Positions 1 through 7,640 of a stretch of DNA of 11,497 nt are shown piece after piece; positions within the stretch are counted from its first letter, which is position 1; every line of letters starts with the position of its first letter. Made by a program: the position numbers and the translations under genes. The notes under the pieces are model-generated. The model saw only the letters and a list, made by a program, of their open reading frames with translations, ran no database searches and was not told the DNA's origin. This stretch comes from Zychaea mexicana (Eukaryota > Mucoromycota > Mucoromycetes > Mucorales > Lichtheimiaceae). The stretch covers positions 1 to 11,497 of the forward strand of contig NW_026516962.1 in assembly GCF_025766255.1 (NCBI RefSeq), given 5' to 3'.

Positions 1-1012
1 GCTGACTTTGCTGTATATGTATATGATCCGCAATAAAAGTGCACGCGTAGCGTTTCCTGGCTGTTGCTCGTCGACATGGTATGGTAGAGACACCAGACCA
101 CCAGCGGCACGTTCGTCTGCTCGTCCTTATTCTACTGCACTAAACAGTTCGTTATTCGGATACTCGATGATGAGATATAGCCGTACGGGAATCGCTCCTT
201 TTATTGGCTGACTTTGGTGTGTATGTATATGATCCACTATAAGTGTACGTGTAGCGTTTCTGGCTGTTGCTCGTCGATATGACATGGCAGAGACACCAGA
301 CCACCAGCGTCACGTTCGTCTGCTCGTCCTTATTCTGGCACACTAAGCGGTTCGTTTTTTGGAGTACTGGATGGCGGATATCGTCGTGCGGTGATCGCTC
401 CTTTTTTAGCTGACTTTGGTGTGTATATATATGATCCGCAATAAAAGGTGCACGTGTAGCGTTTCTGGCTGTTGCTCGTCGACATGACATGGTAGAGACA
501 CCAGACCACCAGCGGCACGTTCGTCTGCTCGTCCTTATTCTACTGCACTAAACAGTTCGTTATTTGGATACTCGATGATGAGATATGCGTACGGGAATCG
601 CTCCTTTTTTGGCTGACTTTGGTGTGTATGTATATGATCCACTATAAGTGTACGTGTAGCGTTTCTGGCTGTTGCTCGTCGACATGACATGGCAGAGACA
701 CCAAACCACAAGCGGCACGTTCGTCGCTCGTCCTTATTCTGGCACACTAAGCGGTTCGTTATTTGGAGTACTGGATGGTGAGATATCGTCGTGCGGTGAT
801 CGCTCCTTTTTTAGCTGACTTTGGTGTGTATATATATGATCCGCAATAAAAGGTGCACGTGTAGCGTTTCTGGCTGTTGCTCGTCGACATGACATGGCAG
901 AGACACCAGACCACCAGCGCACGTTCGTCTGCTCGTCCTTATTCTACTGCACTAAACAGTTCGTTATTCGGATTACTCGATGATGAGATATAGCCGTACG
1001 GGAATAGCTGGT
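1..1012. repeat. Tandem array 1 of the ~203-bp satellite (5 monomers)
   Basis: Five head-to-tail monomers at 1-206, 207-408, 409-611, 612-813 and 814-1012, each opening with GCTGACTTTG. Each monomer has a variable TA-rich stretch and then a GATCC tetrad region. Next come a CACGYG box, GCTGTTGCTCGTCGACATG, a segment ending CTGCTCGTCC, and an end block containing GATGAGATAT or GGTGAGATAT. Two end-block subtypes alternate. Monomers 1, 3 and 5 carry ACTGCACTAAACAG and GTACGGG; monomers 2 and 4 carry GGCACACTAAGCGG and GTGCGG. Monomers 2/4 and 3/5 are each about 95% alike at exactly 405-bp spacing, so the true repeat is a dimer. The array continues beyond the left edge of the window. Short minus-strand open frames through it are repetitive by-products and show no coding features. 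Confidence 0.97.
43..48. other. ACGCGT variant of the monomer's variable box
   Basis: This site in the satellite monomer reads ACGCGT in some units (also 2492-2497, 4081-4086, 4291-4296, 4494-4499). In others it reads CACGTG (for example 451-456, 856-861, 2901-2906, 4906-4911), from a single C/T change inside CACGYGTA. ACGCGT is the classic MluI cell-cycle box core and CACGTG an E-box core, but nothing here shows that either is bound. CpG decay explains the change equally well. Confidence 0.5.
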
Positions 1013-1661
1013 GCTTTTGTCTGCCAATTTGCCTGATTAAAAAAAAAGAAATAAACACGCACCGCCGTGGCTGATGCTACTTGAACAAAAGCTAATGCAA
1101 CATAATCGACGTTGTCATTTCGTTACTCGCGTCCTCGTTTAACGTAAGAAAAAAAGTGATCTGTGCTGTAAAGACTTGTGCAAGTTTTACTACCTTGATG
1201 TTGTAGTCATGCTGTGATGCAGGCAAGTCAACGCCATTGTAATTAAGTTTGACCGTTATAATTATCGGGTGCCGTAGCTTCCGTTGGTTGTAAGGCTTGT
1301 TGCTGTGGTGCTGCTGTTGCTGCTGGAGTAGGTTGCCGCCCTCGTCAAATGGCTATAGTTTCACAATTACTAGTAGTAAAAGAGATTAGAGCATTCGCCA
1401 TCACAATGCCACTTTTCTTTTAACAGCTTGACATCTCAGAACTAAATACCTTGTTTTTGCAAGCGCACTTGCTTCAATATGTTTTGAATAAAGACGGCAG
1501 TAAACGAGTGTGTTATAGAGCAAAAATAAAGTGGAGCTGGCTCTTCTGCTATTTTGCTGTCTTGCTCATCATGTTCTGGTAATTTGATTGGCCAAAACCC
1601 GGGGTCAGGCCGGGGTCGTCCGTCGCCACATGAACTGAAATCTCGGGGTCATCGGGGTCAC
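1013..1661. repeat. Spacer block, copy 1 (truncated at its right end)
   Basis: This is the first of three homologous blocks that follow the satellite arrays. It begins just after GGAATAGCTG, with an A-rich tract. Recognisable landmarks shared with the other copies are CTTGAACAAAAGCTAATGCA, CCTCGTTTAACGTAA, GTAGCTTCCGTT, a GCT/GTT trinucleotide-rich tract (~1295-1330), CATTCGCCATC, TAAACGAGTGTGTT and TTTGATTGGCCAAAACCC. It keeps the four-motif CGGGGTCA cluster, but its similarity to copies 2 and 3 stops at about 1662, before the 39-bp palindrome. No frame stays open in all three copies, so I read it as non-coding. Confidence 0.93.
1600..1660. repeat. CGGGGTCA motif cluster, copy 1
   Basis: Four copies of the octamer occur at 1600-1607, 1611-1618 (last base G), 1644-1651 and 1653-1660. 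They are arranged as two close pairs on either side of GTCGCCAC (1622-1629). The same layout recurs in the other two spacer copies. Regular clustered octamers near an element end are what a subterminal transposase- or Rep-binding region looks like, but that role is inferred. Confidence 0.85.
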
Positions 1662-2074
1662 TCGTTATTATTGAGCTTTCAAAGGCAATTTACAGCAGCA
1701 ACGCTGTATATACCGGGGGTATGCTCCAGGAACTTCCACAGATTGGAATATAATATACAAACATGCATCATAACCGCAGATGCCACATCTATTAGTGAAT
1801 TTTTAAGCTTAAAGAGTATAGAGCACCTTTTGCACAATGCACGACAACAGAATCTCATTTCATAAAATACCAATTTATTAAAGCATGCTAATACTATACA
1901 CTCTCTATCACTTCCTTACCTGCACATAAGCGTCACCACCACAGAGCTATCAGAAAAAACCAGCTTTGCTACGATTATCTCCATTATATGCTTCCCATCC
2001 GCATCTATAAAACAACGGGATATTGCTATGTCTGGATCCTTGTCGTACTAATGACTTGCTTGAAGCACCTCTTA
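1662..2074. other. Single-copy stretch between spacer 1 and array 2
   Basis: This sequence replaces the palindrome end seen in the other two spacer copies and has no other copy in the window. The ~100-codon plus-strand frame over its left half starts inside repeat sequence and shows no protein signature. I see no RNA gene, terminal repeat or promoter here. Around 2010-2074 the sequence may grade into a badly eroded satellite monomer. Confidence 0.6.
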
Positions 2075-3262
2075 CATATAATCCGCACGTTCTTTTCACC
2101 GCTGTTGCTCGTCGTAAAGACATGGTAGAGACACCAGACCAATATCGTCACGCCGTCAGCTCGTCCTTATTCCACTGCATTAAACGGTTCGTTTCTTTGG
2201 AGTACTCGATGGTGAGATATCGTCGTGCGGGTATCGCTCCTTATTTTTAGCTGACTTTGGTGTATATATATAGGATACACTATAAGTGTACGTGTAGCGT
2301 TTCTGGCTGTTGCTCGTCGACATGACATGGCAGAGACACCAGACCACCAGCGTCACGCTCGTCTGCTCGTCCTTATTCTGGCACACTAAGCGGTTCGTTT
2401 TTGGAGTACTGGATGGTGAGATATCGTCGTGCGGGAATCGCTCCTTCTTGGCTGACTTTGGTGTATATGTATATGATCCACTGTAAAATGCACGCGTACC
2501 GTTCCTAGCTTTTGCTCGTCGTAAAGACATGTAGAGACACCAGACCAATATCGTCACGCCCGTCAGCTCGTCCTTATTCTACTGCAGTAAACGATTCGTT
2601 TTTTTGGAGTACTCGATGGTGAGATATCGTCGTACGGGTATCGCTCCTTATTTTTAGCTGACTTTGGTGTATATATATAGGATACACTATAAGTGTACGT
2701 GTAGCGTTTCTGGCTGTTGCTCGTCGACATGACATGGTAGAGACACCAGATCACCAGCAGCACGTTCGTCTGCTCGTCCTTATTCTACTGCACTAAACAG
2801 TTCGTTATTCGGATTACTCGATGATGAGATATAGCCGTACGGGAATCGCTCCGTTTTTTGGCTGACTTTGGTGTATATGTATATGATCCACTATAAAATG
2901 CACGTGTAGCGTTTCTGGCTGTTGCTCGTCGACATGACATGGTAGAGACACCAGACCACCAGCGGCACGTTCGTCTGCTCGTCCTTATTCTACTGCACTA
3001 AACAGTTCGTTATTCGGATTACTCGATGATGAGATATAGCCGTACGGGAATCGCTCCGTTTTTTTTGGCTGACTTTGGTGTATATGTATATGATCCACTA
3101 TAAAATGCACGTGTAGCGTTTCTGGCTGTTGCTCGTCGACATGACATGGTAGAGACACCAGACCACCAGCGTCACGTTCGTCAGCTCGTCCTGATCCTGG
3201 CACACTAAGCGATTCGTTATTTGGAGTACTGGATAGTGAGATATCGTCGTGCGGGAATTGCT
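2075..3262. repeat. Tandem array 2 of the ~203-bp satellite (partial + 5 monomers)
   Basis: The array enters in mid-monomer at about 2075. Units are 2075-2249 (partial), 2250-2450, 2451-2656, 2657-2860, 2861-3067 and 3068-3262. The first and third units share a subtype with CGTCGTAAAGACATG in place of CGTCGACATGACATG. The second and fourth share GGATACACTATAAGTG, again a dimeric period (~407 bp). A separate, very recent monomer duplication covers 2761-2963 and 2966-3170. The last unit runs into spacer copy 2 at the same monomer phase as in the other arrays. Confidence 0.97.
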
Positions 3263-3868
3263 GCCTTTTTGTTTTGCCAGTTTACCTGATAAATAAAAAG
3301 AATATACACGTACCGCCATGGCTGCTGCTACTTGAACAAAAGCTAATGCAACATACTTGACGTTGTCATTTCATTATACGCGCCCTCGTTTAACGTAAAG
3401 AAAAAAGTGGCGTGTGTTGTATAGACTCGTGCAAGTTTTGCTGCTTTGATGTTGTAGTGGTGCCGCAATGCATGCAAGTCATTTGCGATTGTAAATAACT
3501 TTGACCGTTATTATTATGGCGTGCCGTAGCTTCCGTTTGTTGTAACAGTTGTTGCTGTAGTGCTGCTATTGCTACTGGAGTACGTTGCTGTCCTCGTCAA
3601 ATGGCTAAAAGTTTCAGCAATTGCTACTAGTAAAAGAGAGTAAACCATTCGCCATCCCAATGCCACTGCTCCTCTAGCAATTAACATCCCAGAAACAAAA
3701 TACCTTTTTTTGCAACCGCTCTTGCTTTAATATGTATAGAATAAAAAGCGGTAGTAAACGAGTGTGTTGAAGAGTAAAAAAAAATAAGTAATAAAAGAAG
3801 TGGAGCTAGCTCTCCTGCTATTTTGCTGTCTTCCTCACCACTTTCTCTTAATTTGATTGGCTAAATCC

Positions 3869-3929
3869 CGGGGTCAGGCCGGGGTCATCCGTCGCCACTT
3901 GAATTGAAATGTCGGGGTCATCGGGGTCA
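3869..3929. repeat. CGGGGTCA motif cluster, copy 2
   Basis: Four perfect octamers lie at 3869-3876, 3880-3887, 3913-3920 and 3922-3929, with GTCGCCAC at 3891-3898 between the pairs. GTCGCCAC is also the inner part of the palindrome arm just downstream, so the cluster and the hairpin share sequence as well as position. Confidence 0.9.
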
Positions 3930-3931
3930 CT

Positions 3932-3970
3932 CATTTTCGCTGTGGCGACTTCGTCGCCACACCGAAAATG
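3932..3970. repeat. 39-bp near-perfect palindrome (hairpin) closing spacer 2
   Basis: The left arm CATTTTCGCTGTGGCGAC (3932-3949) and the right arm GTCGCCACACCGAAAATG (3953-3970) pair over 18 bp with a single mismatch, around a TTC loop. ATTCTAA follows immediately. A strong hairpin a few bases before CTRR is the classical 3' end of Helitrons; a foldback-type element end or a transcription-related hairpin are alternatives. Helitrons normally insert between A and T, and the next base here is G, which weakens that reading. Confidence 0.93.
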
Positions 3971-3973
3971 ATT

Positions 3974-5262
3974 CTAAGCGGTTCGTTTTTTGGAGTTTTG
4001 GATGGTGAGATATCGTCGTGCGCGAATCGCCCCTTTTTGGCTGACTTTGGTGTATATATATATGTTCCACAGTAAAATGCACGCGTACCGTTCCTAGCTT
4101 TTGCTCGTCGTAAAGACATGTAGAGACACCAGACCACCAGCGTCACGTTCGTCAGCTCGTCCTTATTCTACTGCACTAAACAGTTCGTTATTCGGATTAC
4201 TCGATGATGAGATATAGCCGTACGGGAATCGCTCCTATTTTTAGCTGACTTTGGTGTATATATATATATATATGATCCACAGTATAATACACGCGTACCG
4301 TTTCTGGCTGTTACTCGTCGACATGGTATGGTAGGGACACCAGACCACCAGCGTCACGTTCGCCTGCTCGTCCTTATTCTGGCACACTAAGCGGTTCGTT
4401 ATTTGGAGTACTGGATGATGAGATATGGCCGTGCGCGAATCGCTCCTTTTTAGCTGACTTTGGTGTATATATATATGATCCACTATTAAGTGCACGCGTA
4501 GCGTTTCTGGCTGTTACTCGTCGACACGACATGGTAGAGGCACCATACCAGCATCGTCACGTCCGTCTGCTCGTCCTCATTCTACTGCAGTAAACGGTTC
4601 GTTATTTGGAGTACTGGATGGTGAGATATGGCCGTGCGCGAATCGCTCCTTTTTAGCTGACTTTGGTGTATATATATGATCCACTATAAAGTGCACGTGT
4701 ACCGTTCCTAGCTGTTGCTCGTCGACATGGTATGGTAGAGACACCAGACCACCAGCGTCACGTTCGTCAGCTCGTCCTTATTCTGGAAAACTAAGTGGCT
4801 CGTTATTTGGAGTACTGGATGGTGAGATATCGTCGTGCGTGAATCGCTCTTTTTTTAGCTGACTTTGGTGTATATATATATATATATAGGATCCACTATA
4901 AGGTGCACGTGTAGCGTTTCTGGCTGTTGCTCGTCGACACGACATGGTAGAGACGCCAGACCAACATCGTCGCCTTCGTCTGCTCGTCCTTATTCTACTC
5001 CACTAAACTGTTCGTTATTTGGAGTACTCGATGGTGAGATATGGCCGTGCACGAATCGCTCCTTTTTAGCTGACTTTGGTATATATATATATGATCCACT
5101 ATAAAGTGCACGTGTAGCGTTTCTGGCTGTTGCTCGTCGATACGACATGGTAGAGACATCTGACCGCCATCGTCACGTCCGTCAGCTCGTCCTTATTCTG
5201 GCACACTAAGCGGTTTGTTATTTGGGGTACTCGATGATGCGATATGGCCGTGCGAGAATTGC
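3974..5262. repeat. Tandem array 3 of the ~203-bp satellite (partial + 6 monomers)
   Basis: The array opens right behind the spacer-2 hairpin, inside a monomer, at CTAAGCGGTTCG. Units are 3974-4039 (partial), 4040-4243, 4244-4452, 4453-4655, 4656-4857, 4858-5068 and 5069-5262. Several units carry a further end-block subtype, GATATGGCCGTGC. Length differences come mostly from the TA run, which is longest at 4257-4273 and 4871-4888. The last unit passes into spacer copy 3 at GAGAATTGCTGC. Confidence 0.97.
4871..4888. repeat. (TA)9 microsatellite inside a satellite monomer
   Basis: This is the longest of the TA runs that occupy the same place in every monomer, about 12-30 bases after GCTGACTTTGG. 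Other units have interrupted forms such as GTATATGTATATG. Slippage here accounts for most of the monomer length range (about 201-211 bp). Confidence 0.9.
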
Positions 5263-5865
5263 TGCTTTTTTTTGATTTTGCCAGTTTGCTTGTTAAAAAA
5301 AAGAATAAACACGTACCGCCAGGGCTGATGCTCCTTGAAGAAAGCTAATCGCATATATTCAACGTTGTCATTCGTTATTCGCAGCCTCGTATAGCGTATA
5401 CAAAAAGTGGCCTGTACTGTATAGACTGGCGCAAGTTTTGCTGTCTTTGTGCTGTGGTCATGCTGCAATGGGGTCAAATCGTTCGTATGGTAATTAACTT
5501 TGACTGTTGTCGTGAGATGCAGTAGCTTCCGTTTGTTGTAAAGTTTGTTTCTGTAGTGCTGCTGTTGCTGCTGGATTACGTTGCCGCCCTCGTTTGATGG
5601 CTATTAGTTTCAGCAGTTGCTACTAGTAAAAGAGAGTAAACCATTCGCCATCCCAATGCCACTGCTCCTCTAGCAATTAACATCCCAGAAACTAAATACC
5701 TTTTTTTGCAACCGCTCTTGCTTTAATATGTATAGAGTAAAAAGCGGTAGTAAACGAGTGTGTTGAAGAGTAAAAAAAAATTAAGTAATAAAAGAAGTGG
5801 AGCTGGCTCTTCTGCTATTTTGCTGTCTTGCTCATCACGTTCTGGTAATTTGATTGGCCAAAACC

Positions 5866-5926
5866 CGGGGTCAGGCCGGGGTCATTCGTCGCCACTTGAA
5901 TTGAAATGTCGGGGTCATCGGGGTCA
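5866..5926. repeat. CGGGGTCA motif cluster, copy 3
   Basis: Four perfect octamers lie at 5866-5873, 5877-5884, 5910-5917 and 5919-5926, with GTCGCCAC at 5888-5895 between the pairs. Spacing is the same as in copy 2. Confidence 0.9.
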
Positions 5927-5928
5927 CT

Positions 5929-5967
5929 CATTTTCGCTGTGGCGACTTCGTCGCCACACCGAAAATG
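5929..5967. repeat. 39-bp near-perfect palindrome (hairpin) closing spacer 3
   Basis: Identical to the palindrome at 3932-3970: 18-bp arms with one mismatch and a TTC loop. The mismatch is the same in both copies, so it was inherited rather than acquired independently. CTAG follows at 5971-5974 and GGACAAG continues into single-copy DNA, so this is the only place where the right boundary of the composite repeat can be seen against non-repeat sequence. Confidence 0.93.
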
Positions 5968-5974
5968 ATTCTAG

Positions 5975-6589
5975 GGACAAGATTAAGTATCTTTGAGATG
6001 ATGTTTTATTCCAACAAAAGATAAAGCTCTTTTATATTCTAGCTATTAAGACGGCGATATCAATTCATCCGACTAATGGATAAACTATGTGATAGAGGAT
6101 GGATCAAGGACGTATCAGAACTTCTATTAAAGTCGCTATGTTAATCGGGCACATCTTTGAAACCGGTGTTAGCTGATGTAATGGCCGAGGTACCTGTTGA
6201 TAGGTTCATTGTCCTGTTCACGTAAGGTGGATCATCTGAGTGAGAGATTTTATTCAATAGTGTTTAGCCGAAATGCCGTAGTGTTCATATGTGTGTGCTA
6301 TAATGTTTAAGCGAATATCTTATTGTTGATATCTTAAGCAGTGTATTAATGTGGTTCACCATAGGAACACAATTATAATGTTAGAAGAATCGTTCGTCTG
6401 GGAACTACAAGCAACCATACAAAACTCTACTTAGGTATGCCGTAAATGATCCTCATAGCTTTACGAATGAGGTATTATACACACAACGATGCTTTATCTC
6501 TATTAGCCTTTATTCTATCCAAATACTGACACTATCTTCTTTCAAACCCGCCAAAATAATGCAACATTGACCCTACAAGATAATTCCTC
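5975..6589. other. Single-copy stretch, no recognised feature
   Basis: No frame of useful length, no structured RNA and no further satellite units were found. The sequence is AT-rich and separates the composite repeat from the second satellite family. TGTTGGAATA on the minus strand near 6017 resembles the start of some copia LTRs, but no matching second end was found. Confidence 0.6.
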
Positions 6590-7640
6590 TTTCTGTTCTT
6601 CAAAATATCGCAATTGTATTGCCGTGTTGACATGTTGACGTGCTAGTAGATGGTGTAGTATTGTTGTGCGTCGATTGGTGTAATCTAGCAATTTGCTGTT
6701 TATATGTGATCCAACATAACATATATGGTGCATTCACGGCTGTTGCTCCTCCATAAAAAATGCCACAGACATGAAACCGGTTTTGTCACATCCTCACGCT
6801 CATGATAATGCTGCTCGTTCAAACGGATTGCGATTTGCATCAGTGGATAGCAAGATATCGTCATGCACAAATTGTTGTAGTTGCTCGTGATATCGGACGC
6901 ACTATCATACACGAGCTCCGTTCACAGCTGTTGCTCCTCCATAAAAAAATGCCACAGACATGAAACCGGTTTTGTCACATCCTCACGCTCATGATAATGC
7001 TGCTCGTTCAAACGGATTGCGATTTGCATCAGTGGATAGCAAGATATCGTCATGCACAAATTGTTGTAGTTGCTCGTGATATCGGACGCACTATCATACA
7101 CGAGCTCCGTTCACAGCTGTTGCTGCTTCAAAAAAAATACCACAAAAATGAAACCGGTTTTGTCACATCCTCACGTTCATGATAATGCTGCTCGTCCAAA
7201 CGGATCATAATTCGCATCGGTGGATGCTGAGATATCGTCGTGCGCAAATTGTTGCTGTTGATGGTTATATATGACGCATTATAATACACATGCTCCGTTC
7301 ACAGCTATTGCTCCTCCAAAAAAAAATGCCACATACACGATGCAAATTTCCTCATATCCACATGCTCACGATAATACTGCTCGTTCAAACGGATTGCAAT
7401 TCGTATCAGTGGATGGTGAGATATCGTCGTGCTCGATTCGTTGGAGTTGATGGTTATATATAAAGATATATAAAGCACTAGTATACGCATGATCCGTTCA
7501 CGGTTGTTGCTCCTCCAAAGAAATTGCCACAAACACGAAGCCGGTTCTGTCATATCCACACGCTCACAATAATGCTGCTCGTTCAAATGGATTGCATTTC
7601 GCATCAGTAAATGGTGAGATATCGTCGTGCGCAGAATATT
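6590..7640. repeat. Second, diverged tandem family (~188-198 bp), about 5-6 units
   Basis: Units counted from GCTGTTGCTCCTCC are 6739-6926, 6927-7115, 7116-7303, 7304-7501 and 7502-~7640 (partial), preceded by an eroded unit at about 6590-6738. Landmarks in order are GCTGTTGCTCCTCC, a short A-run, TGCCACA, AACCGG, GTCACATCCTCACG, AATGCTGCTCGTTCAAACGG, GGTGAGATATCGTCGTGC (varied) and a TATATATGA segment. These match the first family's landmarks in the same order and orientation: GCTGTTGCTCGTC, GTCACGTTCG, CTGCTCGTCC, GGTGAGATATCGTCGTGC, TATATATGATCCAC. The two are therefore homologous families of different age. Short open frames across the array are repeat by-products. Confidence 0.93.
6739..7115. 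repeat. Near-identical tandem duplicate within family 2
   Basis: Units 6739-6926 and 6927-7115 differ only in the length of one A-run (six versus seven). Their neighbours at 7116-7501 have many substitutions, so this pair is much younger than the rest of the array. Confidence 0.95.

Larger units (their letters stand above)
3263..3973. repeat. Spacer block, copy 2, with terminal hairpin
   Basis: This block is homologous to the spacers at 1013 and 5263, with the same landmarks in the same order (CTTGAACAAAAGCTAATGCA, CCTCGTTTAACGTAAA, GTAGCTTCCGTTTGTTGTAA, CATTCGCCATCCCAATGCC, TAAACGAGTGTGTTGAAGAG). Its part at 3621-3807 is almost identical to 5617-5804 of copy 3 (about three differences), while its earlier half is clearly more diverged from that copy. 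It ends with the CGGGGTCA cluster and the 39-bp palindrome, and is followed directly by satellite sequence. No coding potential is visible. Confidence 0.95.
5263..5974. repeat. Spacer block, copy 3, with terminal hairpin
   Basis: Third homologous block. Positions 5617-5804 match copy 2 nearly perfectly. Positions 5805-5883 match copy 1 (1539-1617) with one difference, but differ from copy 2 at many sites. From 5884 on it again matches copy 2, including the palindrome. The pattern indicates a mosaic. It ends in ATTCTAG at 5968-5974, after which the sequence becomes single-copy. No conserved open frame is present. Confidence 0.95.

Noticed and set aside
152..490. Minus-strand open frames of 60-125 codons across the satellite arrays, with recurring peptides such as VVWCLCHVMSTSNSQKR.
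   Set aside because: They are repeated translations of the ~203-bp monomer, break in every unit because the period is not a multiple of three, and vary by frameshifts between copies. This is non-coding satellite behaviour.
1295..1330. GCT/GTT trinucleotide tract (CAG/CAA on the other strand) considered as a polyglutamine-coding exon.
   Set aside because: The tract is short, lies in a spacer without a long frame on either strand, and is interrupted differently in the three copies.
1554..1865. 103-codon plus-strand frame starting in spacer 1.
   Set aside because: The related frame in the other spacers is different or shorter, and it spans the break between repeat and single-copy sequence.
5975..6025. 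TGTTGGAATA on the minus strand near 6017, similar to the start of copia-type LTRs.
   Set aside because: No matching LTR end, primer-binding site, polypurine tract or target duplication was found. Only about 45 bp remain before the spacer hairpin.
1..7640. Repeated units of ~200 bp considered as a CRISPR array.
   Set aside because: Whole monomers are similar along their full length, with no short repeat and unique spacer alternation, and no cas genes are present.
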